Shown here piece by piece: positions 1 to 11,967 of a DNA stretch of 64,000 bases. A program made the translations under genes and the position numbers. Numbering within the stretch: position 1 is the first letter of the stretch; each line of letters begins with the position of its first letter. The notes beneath the pieces are model-generated. The model saw only the letters and a program-made list of their open reading frames with translations, did not search any database and was not told the DNA's origin. The stretch is from Camelus bactrianus (lineage: Eukaryota; Chordata; Mammalia; Artiodactyla; Camelidae), in contig NC_133544.1 in assembly GCF_048773025.1 (NCBI RefSeq), positions 76,979,001-77,043,000 of the forward strand, given 5' to 3'.

Positions 1-359
1 AAGGCCTGTTAGTGGGAAGTTACCAGGAAAAACACTGGAACAAGTAACAAGGGTATGGTTGTTATGTAGGTAAGTGTTACCTTCTCCACTGATATGAGCT
101 CCTATAGATTTAGTCATCCATTGCTTCCTAGAGCAGACAGGGAGACACCTTAATAAGTGGAGATTTCCCTTATAAATGTAAATGTCTCCTACAAAAGGGC
201 AACTTCTACTCTATTTTCAGAAATTCTCCTGTGTCTGCAGCTTTTTAAAAATAATCAGCCTAAAATAATTCTTACACCTAAAATGCATATTTTGGGGTGG
301 AAATTCTCCTCTCCTTTATTACTTACATAGAATATACTTAGGATATTTTAAAAAACTCT
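1..359. other. Unassigned AT-rich sequence
   Basis: No coding potential, splice-like structure or repeat that I recognise. It leads directly into an L1 fragment and may include more of that element, decayed past recognition by eye. Confidence 0.4.
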
Positions 360-1440
360 GCTAGAAAAATAAGTGAATTTAGCAAAGCTGCAAGATACAA
401 GCTCAATATAATAAAATTAATTGTATTTTTGTATTTCTATGTATTAACAAATTGGAAACTAAATTAAAACTAAGTTGTTTATGAAAGTATCAAAAACATA
501 AACTAGGAAGAAATTTATCAAAAAAAAATAAAAGTGTAAGAACTCTATGCCTAAAACTGAAGAGCATTGTTGAGAGACATTAAAAGAGTATTTAAATAAA
601 CAGAAGTAAACCATTTTCAAGAATTGGAAGACTCAAAACTGTTAAAAATGTTCATTTTCCACAATTGATCAATGTATTCAATGAAATCTCAACCAAGGTT
701 ACAGCAGGTTTTTTGTTGATGAGTTGTTTCTAAAACTCATATGGAGAAGCAAAGGATTAGAATAGTCAAAACAATCTTTAAAAAGAACAAACACAGAGGA
801 TGTACACTACCTCATTTCAAGACTTAAAATATAGCTACAGCAATCACGATAGCATTGTACTGATACAAAGATAAACCTATAGATCAATAGAAACAGAATA
901 GAGATTCCATAAATAGACCATGCATATGTGATCAAATAATTTTTTCAAAAATACTGATTCAATTCCATGAAGGAAAAAGTCTTTTCAACAAACGTGCTAA
1001 AACAACTGGATTTCCCTATTGAAATTAATTAACTTCAATCCAACATCACAATACACACAAAATTTAATTTGAAATGAACCATAGATCTACATGTAAAAGC
1101 TAAAACTCTAAACTGTCTAAAAGAAAACCCAACAGGAAAACTCCAAATCCCTGGGGTAAGCAAAAATTTATGAGATAAAATATAAAAAGCACTGACCATG
1201 AAATAAAAAAAGACAGATAATAGTCTTTATCAACATTAATATCTTCTTATCTTCAAATGACATTATCAAGAAAATGAAAACATGATTCATTGGGAGAAAG
1301 TATCTGTGATATATATATCTGACAAAACACTCATATCCAAATCATGTAAAGAATCACTATAATGCAGTAATAAAAAGTCAACCAATTCAATAAAAAACGG
1401 GCACTCACTTGGAACCTACGTAAGAAGATATTCCCAACAA
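360..1440 (+). mobile_element. L1 LINE, ORF2 3' portion (old, truncated)
   Basis: Reads on the plus strand through the order of landmarks in the C-terminal half of L1 ORF2: the 'gcaagatacaagctcaatat' segment, the stretch with atggagaagcaaaggattag, the block ending in 'agatcaatagaaacagaata', the lysine-rich region near 1110-1140 and the CAA-rich end near 1440. Both ends are truncated and many indels prevent any long frame. The divergence points to an ancient L1M-type subfamily. Confidence 0.85.
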
Positions 1441-2229
1441 CAACAAAAAACTTTTATTTCTTTTAACTATTATCATCATAATCTGAGCCTCAGGGTTTTT
1501 TTAATCATATATTTTTTTTTTGGTGATAACAACCCAGTGATAATACCCAAGCAGAATCCACTAAAGTAGAGGGACAGAAGCCCTGTGAATAAAGGTAATA
1601 AGGTTTTAATGGGCTATACTACTCTTGCACATACCCAACCCAATATAGATTTATCATTTAGCTTCATGGCATCACAATCATATAAATGCTAACTGCAGTG
1701 CTTTCTACGCTTCCCTCTAACCTGGAATTTTCCCAGGGCTATCCATTAAAAAGCAAACTGATCTCATATCAAACCCAGCAGAACTGTGATGGGAATTTTA
1801 TGATGACTTAACAGAATAGACTGACAAAAATACAATCTCTTTATTGGATAAAGAAATAAAGACATACACGGAAATTTTATTGTATTAGTGTACTTAAACA
1901 TTAAATTTAATCAGAACATAATCATTTAATTCCTGTTTTGTTACACAAGCAAATGATGTCTATAAAATCAAGTCCCTTAAGTGCCATTTATGATTACACA
2001 ATCCTAGGAAGTAAGCTCTTGTTAGTCTTAACAGGAAAAACAAAACAAAACAAAACATAAATGGGCACATCTCAAATTATGCAAAATACCACCCTCAAAC
2101 TTATAACCATATTATTATAATTGAATCAACTTTATCCCATTGATGTTTCAAATTTGGCATTATTTTTTCTGATTATAAAAATAATATATACTCATAAGAA
2201 AAATAGGGTATACAAAAGTGTATACTTTT
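1441..2229. other. Unassigned sequence
   Basis: AT-rich, with no gene-like structure. Nothing between the sense L1 on the left and the antisense L1 on the right was identified. A small CAAAA-type simple repeat lies near 2038-2058. Confidence 0.4.
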
Positions 2230-3595
2230 TTTTCTTTCAATCTGAAGATAATTAAATTATTTGATTTGTTTTCTATATTTTTGAGGCTCTGGAATTTTTC
2301 ATGTAACACTGTAATTACCTGTTTCTTGTAAACTCATTAGAATTTGCTTGTAAAACTTTCTTAACCAAGGCATTTTTATAGCTATATATATACTAATTTC
2401 AATTTTTCTACTCTGATTTATATTTTTTGCAAAAAATTAAGACTTCCCAGTTTATTTGTATGCAACTATGTATTGAATTGTTGTGTAAAGTGAAAATCTC
2501 TCCCCTATGTTTTATACTTAATTTTAAAAATAATTTTCTTTTTAATAATTATATTTCCCTGAGATGTCCATTTAAGAAAAAACTACGTATTTCTATCTAT
2601 TCACTTTACGTTTTTTTTCTGTGTACTAATTCATTACTTTCATTTTTCCTTTCCTTAGGGCTGCCTTTTTAAAAGCTTTCTAACATCTTAAATAAAATGC
2701 TTATTTCATTCATTTCATTTTTCTTAATAGCCCCAAAGGATATGGGTTTACTTTTGAGTACGTATTTTAAACTATCCCAGAAATTTTGATACATACTATT
2801 CTCAGTTCAACTATGTTCTAAACACTTTTTAATTGCATTTTATTCCCTCTTTAACTAAATTGCTATTTAATGGAATCTTAATTAAATTTTTTAGTTTTGT
2901 TTATTCTTGGGCAAAAGATATTATCTTGCCTACCTAGTTTCCATCTTTTTAAAAGCTGAGGTTTTTTGCATTGCTTTAGATATGATTAAATTTTATAACT
3001 ATTCCTCTAGCATTTGATAAAATACATATTTTCTTTGTGAGAATTCATTTATATCGTTCATAAGTATTTGTACTTAATCACTTTGTGTCTTGATTAGTCA
3101 TCGTCTGATAGTACTAAGCTAAGGCATTTCACTATAATTGTGTTTTATGTCAAATTACTTCTAATATTTTTGTTGTTCTATTTTGTGTTCACAGATTTAT
3201 TATTGTTACCCTTTTGTATTGATTTTATCAATAGAATTTCCTGCCATCCCATTCAATAATTTTTCCACTTGAGTTCAATTTTGATATTATCATTGTGACT
3301 TCTGCTTCCAGCTTTTTTGTATTTGCTATTAAAAGAGGAGTTTAACTCATATGTGTATGTCATAATCAATATATTTAATCTTAGTTCTATTTTATTTTAT
3401 ACCTTCTCTATTTTTTTGCTTACTAGCTTTTTTTATTGCTGCATTTGTCTTTGTAGATTTTGTTTAATTTGCCTTTATTTTTAAGTTGTCAAGTAGAAAT
3501 CCTATTTTTAGTTTTACTAGAAGGTGTCTACATTTTTAAATATCTTAATGGATTTTTTATTTTTTGCAGGCAATTGCTTAGAAATATGCATTTAA
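2230..3595 (-). mobile_element. L1 LINE, antisense ORF2 5' half (old)
   Basis: On the plus strand this shows the T-rich landmarks of antisense L1 ORF2: a segment about 'tatcccagaaattttgatac' (2773 on), then the reverse-transcriptase to endonuclease linker, then the antisense endonuclease end with 'gtgacttctgcttccagctt' near 3295. It matches the same order seen more clearly at 62.7-63.45 kb. It is highly diverged, and the part left of about 2690 is less certain. The 81-codon frame at 2427-2672 lies in this element and is not a gene. Confidence 0.68.
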
Positions 3596-4020
3596 AATAA
3601 ATGTACTTAAACTGAGACCAAAATGATACTATATATAACTGGAATAAGACACAGTAGAATAAATGGCTGGTACATCTCAGTAAAAAATTTTGTAAATGTA
3701 ACTGTTTACTATGAAAATAGGTCTATGTTTTATTAATAGGAATATCTGTTATAATTGCAACTATGCTAGGATTCTTAGAAGGAACAAAAAAATGAATCAA
3801 AGTGATGATTTTCTTGCCACTATTTTCCCAACAAAATGTTATGACATCCTCCTTTAGATCATGTTGCAAAAGCACAGTCTTCTTTCAACTCACGCATTTA
3901 AAATATATTTAATGATTTCCTATTATGTTTAAGGACTCATGAACAAATCAACTATGGTTCCTGCCATTATGAAACATACAGCCTAGCTGGGGAAAAAGAT
4001 AATAAAGAAGTAAAAAAGGA
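3596..4020. other. Unassigned sequence
   Basis: Low-complexity AT-rich DNA with no recognised element. It ends in an A-rich stretch leading into the CA microsatellite. Confidence 0.35.
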
Positions 4021-4094
4021 ACACACACACAGAGACACACACACACACTCACACACACACACACACACATACTCACACTCATATACACACACAC
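4021..4094. repeat. (CA)n microsatellite
   Basis: Interrupted CA dinucleotide tract with GA and CT interruptions, about 74 bases. Confidence 0.95.
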
Positions 4095-4989
4095 CTCCCG
4101 TCTTTCTATTGTTTTTCAGGTATATTCTAATGAGGTGGTAAGAGACCTCATATTAAGTAATTATATAAGTAAGCCCATATATTAACATGGAAGTTCTAAC
4201 TTAAATTTTATCTTCAGAGATGCTTTATTTCCATTGCTTGCCTTTCAACTAGTTATGATCCCTAATATACTCACTTGAAATTTTGTTAACACTTGATACT
4301 TTGTCTTTTATAGAGAATGATACAACTGAAAGGGGCCTTAGGGATCTTTCAGACCCAGGATGGTAAATACAGGGATTAACGTCACACTCCCACCTCCCAT
4401 GCCCATGGCAGACACTGGCTATCAATCCTAACGCCCACTTATTTTAAGACTGGATATAGGCCAGGAGTCGCTTTTATCATAGCACTCTAGTTTGTACTAA
4501 CCATCTGAAGTTTTTTAACATAAGATTAGAACTATTTGAAAAATTCTTGTTTTGAAATGAGTTAACTTCTTGCTAACTAAAATTTAAAAATTAGTAGATC
4601 CATATTTATAAGAATCCCTTTGAGTAACAATTTTGTAAGTTGGAATTTTCAAATGGGGGTTAATTTGAAAGTGAGGCAAGTTAAAATGTATTGTCATACT
4701 GCTCTTTCTTAGCCCTATGCCTCACTCAGCTCAGACAATTTTTAGAACTGTTATTTGGAGATCGTGAACTAGAACTATGGCAATAGAGCACTGTACCCTA
4801 CCTACATTAAGTCAGAACAACACTTTCCTTCTTTTAGTGCAGATCCTTTCTCCAATTTTCTTTTCCATACAATTCTTTTATTTCTCATATGATTAAGCAC
4901 TATGGTCTGTTATACCCACATGGCAATGCAAAAACTCAATGTCAGTGTAATCATGGAAAGCTTATTTAGAAATACACATTGCAAAATTG
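4095..4989. other. Unassigned sequence
   Basis: No open frame of note. A short piece near 4310-4360 vaguely resembles the end of a MIR-like element, but is too short to call. Confidence 0.35.
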
Positions 4990-5480
4990 CGAGCTTTATT
5001 ATTTATTCAACAAATATTAATTGAGTGCCTTCCACGTGCTAAGCAATGTGCTCTTGAGATACATCATTAAATAAAAACTGGAAAAGTTTCAGGCTGCTGC
5101 TGGGCTTGCTAGCTGGACACAGCAGAGATAGAGACAAACAACAAAGAGGACAGTAAATTATGTTGCACATCAGAAGGTGGTTTTTGCTCTAAAAAATAGC
5201 AGAATAGAGGAAGGTACTTGGGAATGCTGAGGATGGTGGTGGGGTACAATTTTAAATACGGCCTTACAGAGAAGATGAAATTTAAGCAAATATTTCTAAG
5301 AGGTAAGAGAGTTACCAGTCCAGATAGCTGAGAAAAAGATGTTCCTGGCATAAGGAACAGCTGTGCTTGAGAAACAGCAAGGATGCCAATGTGCTGGAGC
5401 AGAGGGAACAAAGAAGAGAGCAATAGTAGGAGATGAAGGTGACAGCAGAGGAGGGGAGGGGCAGATAATTTAGGGCATGT
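4990..5480 (-). mobile_element. L2 LINE, 3' end, antisense
   Basis: It begins on the plus strand with the antisense L2 terminus 'attcaacaaatattaattga' and 'gtgccttccacgtgctaagc'. It continues through the antisense L2 body, with the block around 'ggaacagctgtgcttgagaa' and 'aggatgccaatgtgctggag' near 5355-5400. This matches the remembered L2 consensus in order. The 135-codon minus frame at 5109-5516 falls inside it; its sequence resembles no protein I know and is best treated as an L2 remnant. Confidence 0.82.
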
Positions 5481-6480
5481 CACTTTGCACAGACAACCAA
5501 AATGGTATGTACACAAAAAAGATAAAAATTAAATATGTTAGAGTAGTTAGTATGTATAATTTAATTAAGTGCATTTAGTAGGTTTTAGACCAAAAGACAA
5601 CAGGAACCTGATTTCCTACAGGAATCCCCTCTTACTCTTAAAAATTATCCTCTTTAAAAATTTTCCCCATCACTCCTTCAATTAAACAAGAGTCTTATTC
5701 GTGAAATTCCTATTTCCCTAATCTTTACAAACTGCCTTAACCCTATGCCACTTTTCTAAATCCAACCTACATAACACATTTTCACATTCAGGGTTTGTGT
5801 TTTTTGACATCAAACATAATTACCTGTGAAGTATTTTGTGATATTTCTGCAAAATAAATTATATTACAGTGCATTCCGGGCTCCATTTACTACTGAAAAC
5901 AATTGATTTGAGTCCATTGCATCCTTGGCATAATGATGTGAACTGAAATGGATGTCATTAAAAATGCTAAAGTGCCTCATGCACACCCTTTAGGCTTCTC
6001 TAGTGGTGTTGAAATGAGGTAATGATTTCATGCAAACTCAACCAGCAACCTAAGTGTCTCTATACATCTCCTGCATTTGCTGCAAGAAGAGTAAGCCTCA
6101 AGTCTCTGGGAGGCAGAGTGATGCCTGGAAATTCAACTAACATGAGGAGGACACAGCCCTCCTCCCACTCCCCCATCCTTCTGGTAACAGTTGTGCTTCA
6201 GCCTAGCTCCAGGGCACATAGCATCCAGTCACATCATGTGCAGCTATTATGCAGTACAGTGACTTTCTGCCCAGCACTGCAGAGGATACACTAAAATAAG
6301 GCAGCTTTCACATTTCTAGCATTTGTATTATCTTTTTATAAATCTCAAAACATATTCATGGTTTTGCCCAGAAAAGCTGCACAGTTTTCTGCCTTCCATT
6401 TTTTTAATTGGCAATAATTGGAGAGCCAAAGCTTACATATATTAAATAGACAATAATCAAGTTCCAAACTCTGTAGGCCC
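5481..6480. other. Unassigned sequence
   Basis: No recognised repeat or exon. The 90-codon frame at 6022-6294 has no recognisable domain and no flanking splice or promoter support. Confidence 0.4.
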
Positions 6481-6494
6481 AGCTATAATCATAT

Positions 6495-6655
6495 TTTCAC
6501 CATGTGGAGTCAGCCTAACTCGTTTTAAATCCCAATTCTACTACTTTCTAAATCCATGACTCTGGATAATTTACTAAAGCTCCTTGTGCTCCTCTGTAAG
6601 TCTGGGCTAACTGGAAATTAACAAGCCTAATGCAAGGAGAGGCTTAATAGGTGCC
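6495..6655 (+). mobile_element. MIR SINE, sense
   Basis: Contains the MIR core in order: a diverged B-box region ('taaatcccaattctactact'), the 'gactctggataatttactaa' core, and the 'gctccttgtgctcctctgta' segment. The 3' part is short. Confidence 0.7.
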
Positions 6656-6664
6656 TGTACATCA

Positions 6665-6985
6665 GGACTTGTCCTCTTGGAACAGCCTTTATTAGAAGCC
6701 AGCCATCATGCTGTAAAGACTCTCAGGCAAGACAATAAAATAATAAAAGGCCCGAAGGAGGGAGGCCCTCGAGGGTGAGAGGCAATGGTGGACGTTCTGG
6801 CCACAGCATATATTCCAGCTGAGTGTACCCACCTGAGTGACCTCAGCTGCACCATTGTGGAACAGAAGAACCATCCAACTGATCCCAGTAAATCCGCAGA
6901 ATTGTGAGAAATGATAAACCATTGTTATTTTTAGCTACTAAGTTTTGGAGTGATTTGTTAGCTACATTAGATAACTGAAATAATG
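6665..6985 (+). mobile_element. Solo LTR, ERVL-MaLR (MLT1-like), fossil
   Basis: The 3' half shows the hallmark MLT1-type end: 'gcagaattgtgagaaatgat', then the 'ctactaagttttggagtgat' box and the terminal 'gataactgaaataatgca'. Upstream sequence follows the body of the same LTR type. It is an ancient, decayed solo LTR with no internal viral region beside it. Confidence 0.72.
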
Positions 6986-7224
6986 CATTCCTCTTTCAAT
7001 GAGATACTTAAATTGTTTAGATTTTGCCTTTGTAATAGATTTTATTTGTTACACTGGCTCAGACAATAGCAAGACAAGGAGACAAGAGAGGGTCTATAAC
7101 TGGACCTGGGAATGGATATAGGGATTCGGTATAAAGAGGTGAAGAAAAAAATAAATTAATAATATCTGACAGTAGAAATTTTCTTAGGCTCAGAATTGCA
7201 CTTGTTTAGAAAAAAGAAAATGCT

Positions 7225-7600
7225 TTGGCAAGTATATCAAGTAGGATTAGGTTTGGCAGTATGTAATAGAAAAACACACAAAACATAATAACAGTGGCTT
7301 AAATAAGATAGATGTTTATTTCTCTTGTGTTCATAAACATAACCAAAGGAAGACAGTCCAGAGCTGATATGGTAGCCTCTGGCTTTCTGGGATTCAGACT
7401 CCTATATCCTGAGGCTCTGCCATCTAATGGCATTGGTACATGGTCCATGACAGCTGGTCAGCCCCTGCAGTTCAGGTCTGTATTTCAGTTAGCAGAGGGG
7501 AAAAGGAGGGACAGAGGAAGAAAAAGACAAAAGCCACACATAGCTCCAAGGAACGAAGAGAAAGACAGTCTTTTATATTGTTATGCAATATGTTATGTGA
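7225..7600 (-). mobile_element. Old LTR-like interspersed repeat, antisense
   Basis: The segment 'cagtggcttaaataagatag' at 7293, followed by 'atgtttatttctcttgtgtt', is the reverse complement of the polyadenylation end of a dispersed LTR-like repeat; the 'gagctgatatggtagcctct' block follows. A second copy, in the opposite orientation, appears to lie at 8485-8910. The family name is not certain (ERVL-MaLR type is most likely). The 105-codon frame here is accidental. Confidence 0.5.
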
Positions 7601-7616
7601 AGACCGATATGGCCGA

Positions 7617-7700
7617 TAGCTCTTCCTAAAGACAACCTTACTCAAGTTACTTTGTGTGTAGCTCTTCCTAAAGACAACCTTATTCAAGTTACTTTGTGTG
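7617..7700. repeat. 42-bp direct tandem duplication
   Basis: Two head-to-tail copies of 42 bases (7617-7658 and 7659-7700), each beginning 'tagctcttcctaaagacaac' and ending in 'ctttgtgtg', differing at one base. The right copy runs into a short TG-rich tract, so replication slippage is the likely origin. Confidence 0.95.
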
Positions 7701-7899
7701 TATGTGTATGTGTGTGTATTTGGTGAAAAGACTGAGAATCATACATGGGAAGATGTGGATGGCAGAGTGACACCAATGTGAGAGAAGATCCTAAAAGATT
7801 AGCACCAAACAATGTAAGCCTCCCAGAGTTTTCCAAAGAAATTTTGCAGAGGACTTTACACTTCAATAGCTTGCAAAACAGAGATTCAAGCAATCATTT

Positions 7900-8110
7900 C
7901 TTTCTTTTGCTTTTTATTATATAATTTAAAAACATGCACAAAATAGAAGTAACTATATAATGAATCCTCCACAAATCCATCACCTGGTTTCAATAATTTC
8001 AATACATGGCTAATCTTGTTTCATTTGTATACCACTGACTTTTCCTCCTTCCCAACACTGGATTATTTTGAAGCAAAAAATCAGGTATTATATCATAGGT
8101 TAATGTTTTC
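7900..8110 (-). mobile_element. L1M 3' UTR fragment, antisense
   Basis: Shows the block 'ttaaaaacatgcacaaaata', then 'catcacctggtttcaataat', 'catggctaatcttgtttcat' and 'ctggattattttgaagcaaa', which I recognise as a common antisense L1M-type 3' tail. No ORF2 is attached. Confidence 0.7.
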
Positions 8111-8484
8111 TAGATCACAAAAGATCAAGGACCCTGAAAGCATCTGGATTAAATGTGGAAAAATGTAAAAGTCAATGATAATGGAGTCAAAGAGCAGAGC
8201 TGGACAGCATTGAGAGAAAACAGTGGATAGTATGAGTAGTTTAGAATTGAATGAAAATGAAATATATGAAGAACTTTAGGATGATTAAGTAACTGATATA
8301 AAAATAGGAAAAAGATTGCATGGATAAAAAAGGAGGCAGTGGATTTGTGAAACAGTGAAAAAGACAGAAAGAAAGGAGAAAATCATTCAGGTTACAGAAC
8401 ATTCAAGGAATTGCCAATTGGATAGCAAACCAGGACTTAGAAGATGAAGATGAAAGGGAAAAGTGAAGAGGTCAATGGCAAACA

Positions 8485-8910
8485 CTGCTAGTTATTTGCC
8501 TAATATCCATTCTCTCTTTCTCCTAAGTAACAGAATCCTAATTATATTCAGGCAGCAATGTGTCCTGCTAAAAGTGACATTTCCCACTCCTTCTTTCACA
8601 CAGAGTAGGTGAAATTCAAGATGCAGAGCTTTGGAAAGATTTTTTAAAGACTGATTCACCTGGAGGGGCTCATTTTTTACCCTTTTTTGCCCTTTATCCT
8701 TTACCCTCTACCTCCAGTACATAAAGAAGAAGGGATACCAGAGTCCCAACAGCCAACATCAATTGAGAGGCAGTGCAGGAATGTTGGGGCTTGCATCCCT
8801 GACGACTGTGGGGCCAACACACTGGCTGTGGCCTGCTGAACTCAGCATTCTGATAGAGACAAATGAAAACCATTTTTTGAGGGGAGGGGTAGGTCTCTGT
8901 CAAATTTAGC
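8485..8910 (+). mobile_element. Old LTR-like interspersed repeat, sense
   Basis: Begins 'actgctagttatttgcctaa' with 'tatccattctctctttctcc', has a tract ending 'gtgacatttcccactcc' and, in its second half, 'agaagaagggataccagagt' and 'ccctgacgactgtggggcca'. This order matches the opposite strand of the family at 7225-7600. The family is probably ERVL-MaLR-like. It is a decayed fossil with no internal region. Confidence 0.5.
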
Positions 8911-9379
8911 CAAGACTAATTTAATTGATATAGGTACACTGAAAGAAATATAGTAAACAGGCTTTGAAGGAAGAATGGGAATTTTTATAAAGTAAAGCAA
9001 AATGAATAAACCATTTTCCATTGATTAGTAGATGTTGCTGTTCTGTAGATAGTGTCTCTCCCAACTGAATTTTTTACATGAAAAAGGTTTAAGCATCAAA
9101 CATTTCTTGCAGAGCAGTTCTCCAAAGCCGACCCAGAATCAAAGACTCAGAGGTATCCCCTATTATTACTTATTAATTATTACTATTAGTACTAAACTCT
9201 TGAAATTCTGTAACACACTGTCAATCTCATAGCACTTTCATATAAACAACCTTATATCCCTTCACCGATTTATTTAACTAATATTTTTGATCCCTTAATA
9301 TGTGCAAATCATTGCAGTAGACATGAATGGGAGATGAAGCACTGCATGGAATCATATCATATCATAAGGCAAAAAAAAG
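8911..9379. other. Unassigned sequence
   Basis: No recognised element. A small ATT-rich patch lies near 9162-9190. Confidence 0.4.
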
Positions 9380-9600
9380 TTACCGTTAACTGACTGATTA
9401 TTCTGGATGAGGCACTCACTACGTGAAACATTTTACAGATATTTTCTCATCTAATTTCATAACAACTTAATGGGGTGATTATTGTTATCCCTCTGTTTTG
9501 GGGTGAAAATTAGTTGAGAGAAAATAAAAACTTACCAAGTTTACTCAACTAGTAAGCAGAGGCACGGGGATTCGATCAGGAACTGTCTGACTCTCAAGTC
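9380..9600 (-). mobile_element. MIR SINE, antisense
   Basis: Antisense MIR in order: 'gatgaggcactcactacgtg', 'catctaatttcataacaact', the 'gggtgattattgttatccct' box, 'ctcaactagtaagcagaggc' and 'ggggattcgatcaggaactg'. The last of these is the reverse complement of the B-box region. Confidence 0.85.
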
Positions 9601-10263
9601 TCCAAATAATTTTAATTTGAAATGTAAAATATGAGATGTCTGAAAAAGATGTAAAAATGGTACAAATTAAGAGTTTAGAGATATAAAGTATGTAGTTTCT
9701 ATTTCTACAGAAGAAGAAACTAAGTCTCACATAACTTAGTGATTTACTTAACTTGCTTTATTCCTCTCTCACGTTTCCAACACAGGCCACACAAATTATC
9801 ATCCTCTCTGCCCCTGCCCTTTTGTATCACCCACTATACATCTAGCTGCCAGAAATCGGAAAGGATATTAAAGGGGCAAATATTCACCTACTGCTGGTCA
9901 AAGGACTGTGAAAGATGGGGGGATACTAGTTCAAAAGGAAAGAACAAGTCTTCAGCTTAATCCAATCTACCATTTGTATGTAAATAGTAGCATATTAAAC
10001 ACTGTGTGTGACAATGGGAAGTTCCCCACTGGTGGAGTAGATTTATGCTCTATGACCAAATCTTGGAAGAGTTGCATCGTTCTGTTTTCTTCTGTGTGGA
10101 GTAAGGCATCAGCCCTAGGCCAGCAGTAAGGGATCAAATCTGATTTTAGCCTTGCTTTAAGAGCATACAAATGAGTTAGTTCCAATAAAAACTGAGGGGG
10201 AGGGGTGGTGGATCAGGGGAAGGGAGAATGGGAAAATGCACAAGCAACAGAAAAGTCAAAAAG
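9601..10263. other. Unassigned sequence
   Basis: No recognised repeat. Overlapping 72-73-codon frames at 9739-10185 have no recognisable homology and are probably chance. Confidence 0.4.
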
Positions 10264-10507
10264 TAGGTTTGTCAGATGGAGAAAATAAAAACACAGGGTT
10301 ACCAGTTAAATTTGAATTTTAGATAAACAATGAATAACTTTTTAGAATAAGTATGTCCCCAAATCCCAAATATTGCACAATTAACCAAAATAGAGACAAT
10401 TCATTGTCTCAAATTTTGTATGGAACAGTGACTCATACCTAAAAATTATTATTTTTAATCTGAAATTCAAGTTTATTTGGGTGTCCTGTATTTTATCTGG
10501 TAGCCTT
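10264..10507. mobile_element. Palindromic MITE (copy 1)
   Basis: The left arm 'cagttaaatttgaattttag', then 'ataaacaatgaataactttt', is the inverted counterpart of the right arm 'ttttaatctgaaattcaagt', then 'ttatttgggtgtcctgta'. The whole unit is a long, imperfect inverted repeat, typical of a short non-autonomous DNA transposon. A second copy of the same family lies at 57820-58005. I cannot name the family with confidence. Confidence 0.78.
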
Positions 10508-10815
10508 AGTCAAAAATAAAAAGAGGAAGAAGATAGAAAAATCTAGTTCTTAATTTTAGCTACTAGGGCCTCTCAGAGTTTAAAAGAGCCTGGGCCACAT
10601 TTTTTGATTGTTCTGAGGTTCTAAACATAGCAAAACATGAGAAAAAGGTTACAATGTATATGGAGTATTTATATATATATAGTTTTTCATTTTACAAATT
10701 AACACGTCTAACTCAATGAAGATATATTTTTGCTAATCACTAAATAATTATAGAATATATATTTTAAAATTAAACCATCACACACTTTAGGCAGTATGGC
10801 CGGACAGTGGGAAAC

Positions 10816-10888
10816 AAATTTAAAGTTTCAAGTTTATTTTATACATATATATATATATATATAAAATTTAAAGTTTCAAGTTTATTTT
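10816..10888. repeat. 25-bp direct repeat separated by an AT tract
   Basis: A 25-base unit beginning 'aaatttaaagtttcaagttt' is present at 10816-10840 and again at 10864-10888, each followed by (AT)n. It sits immediately left of an antisense L1 tail. Confidence 0.92.
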
Positions 10889-10914
10889 TTATATATATAT
10901 ATATAAAATATATA

Positions 10915-11262
10915 TATTTTAATTGAAGTATAGTCAGTTTATAATGTTGTGTCAATTTCTGGTGTATAGCACAATACTTCAGTCATATAGGAACATACAT
11001 ATATTCGTTTTCATATTCTTTTCACCATCGGTTACTACAAGATATTGAATATAGTTCCCTGTGTTATACAGTATAAACTTGTGTTTATCTACTTTATGTA
11101 TATTAGTTAGTATCTGCAAATTTAGAACTCCTAATTTACCCCTTCCCATCCATTTCCCCTCCTGGTAACAGTAAGTTTGTTTTCTATGTCTGTGAGTCTG
11201 TTTCTGTTCTGTAAATAAGTTCGTTTGTCTTTTTTTTTTTTTAGATTCCACTTACAAGTGAT
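10915..11262 (-). mobile_element. L1 3' UTR, antisense, 5'-truncated
   Basis: Starts 'ttttaattgaagtatagtca' and follows the same 3' UTR as the L1 at 55365-56512: 'tctggtgtatagcacaatac', 'tactacaagatattgaatat', 'agtaagtttgttttctatgt', 'gtctgtttctgttctgtaaa', 'attccacttacaagtga'. The match stops near 11262, so this is a short truncated insertion of the same L1 lineage. No convincing target-site duplication was found. Confidence 0.88.
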
Positions 11263-11487
11263 TAAATTGTGTAAGTGTATCTCAGCTACTGTAATCTCAG
11301 CTAGAGGTAATGACAATGTCTAAAATGGGGGCTTTTCTGTAATAGTATGCTGGGGGCCAAAAGCCCCTCTCCCTCTCCCAACTGATGAGTTCCACAAACC
11401 ACAGAAGAGGGAACTGACCAATTCATTATTTGCAAGATCTTCCTTCCATTTCATCCCCAAGTGTAGAAAGTCATCTTCCAGATTTGG

Positions 11488-11967
11488 GGACTGTATTTGT
11501 TTCCCTTGGCTGCTATCACAAATTACCATAGACTTGGTGGCTTAAAACTACCCACATTTATTTTCATACAGTTCTGGAAGCTAAAAGTCCAAAATCACTT
11601 TCCCTGGACTAAAATCAACACGTAGGCAGGGCCATGCTCCCTCAAGAGGCTCTTGGGGAGAATCCCTTTCTTGCCTCCTCTAGCTTCTGGTAGCATTCCT
11701 AGGCTTGTGGCTGTGTCACTCCAACTTTGCCCTGTTGTCATATTGCCTTCTCCTCTTCTGTGTGCCAAATGTCTCTCTGCCTACTTCTTACAAGGACATG
11801 TGATTGCATTTAGGGCTCACCTTGATAATCCAGGGTAATATTCCCTTAAGATCCTTAATTAATCACATCTGCAAAGTCCATTTTTTGCCACGTACAGTAA
11901 CATTCACAGGTTCTGGAGATTAGGACACGGATATCTTTGGGGGGTCGTTATTCAGCCTGCCACAGGT
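11488..11967 (-). mobile_element. Solo LTR, ERVL-MaLR (MLT1-like), near full length, fossil
   Basis: Reading on the plus strand gives the antisense LTR: 'ggctgctatcacaaattacc', 'ggtggcttaaaactacccac', 'acagttctggaagctaaaag', then 'cttaattaatcacatctgca' and 'caggttctggagattaggac', ending 'tcgttattcagcctgccaca'. About 480 bp makes it close to complete for this LTR type. It is an ancient element with no adjacent internal region. Confidence 0.82.

Noticed and set aside
5109-5516. 135-codon protein on the minus strand
   Set aside because: Lies within an antisense L2 fragment and shows no ordered domain.
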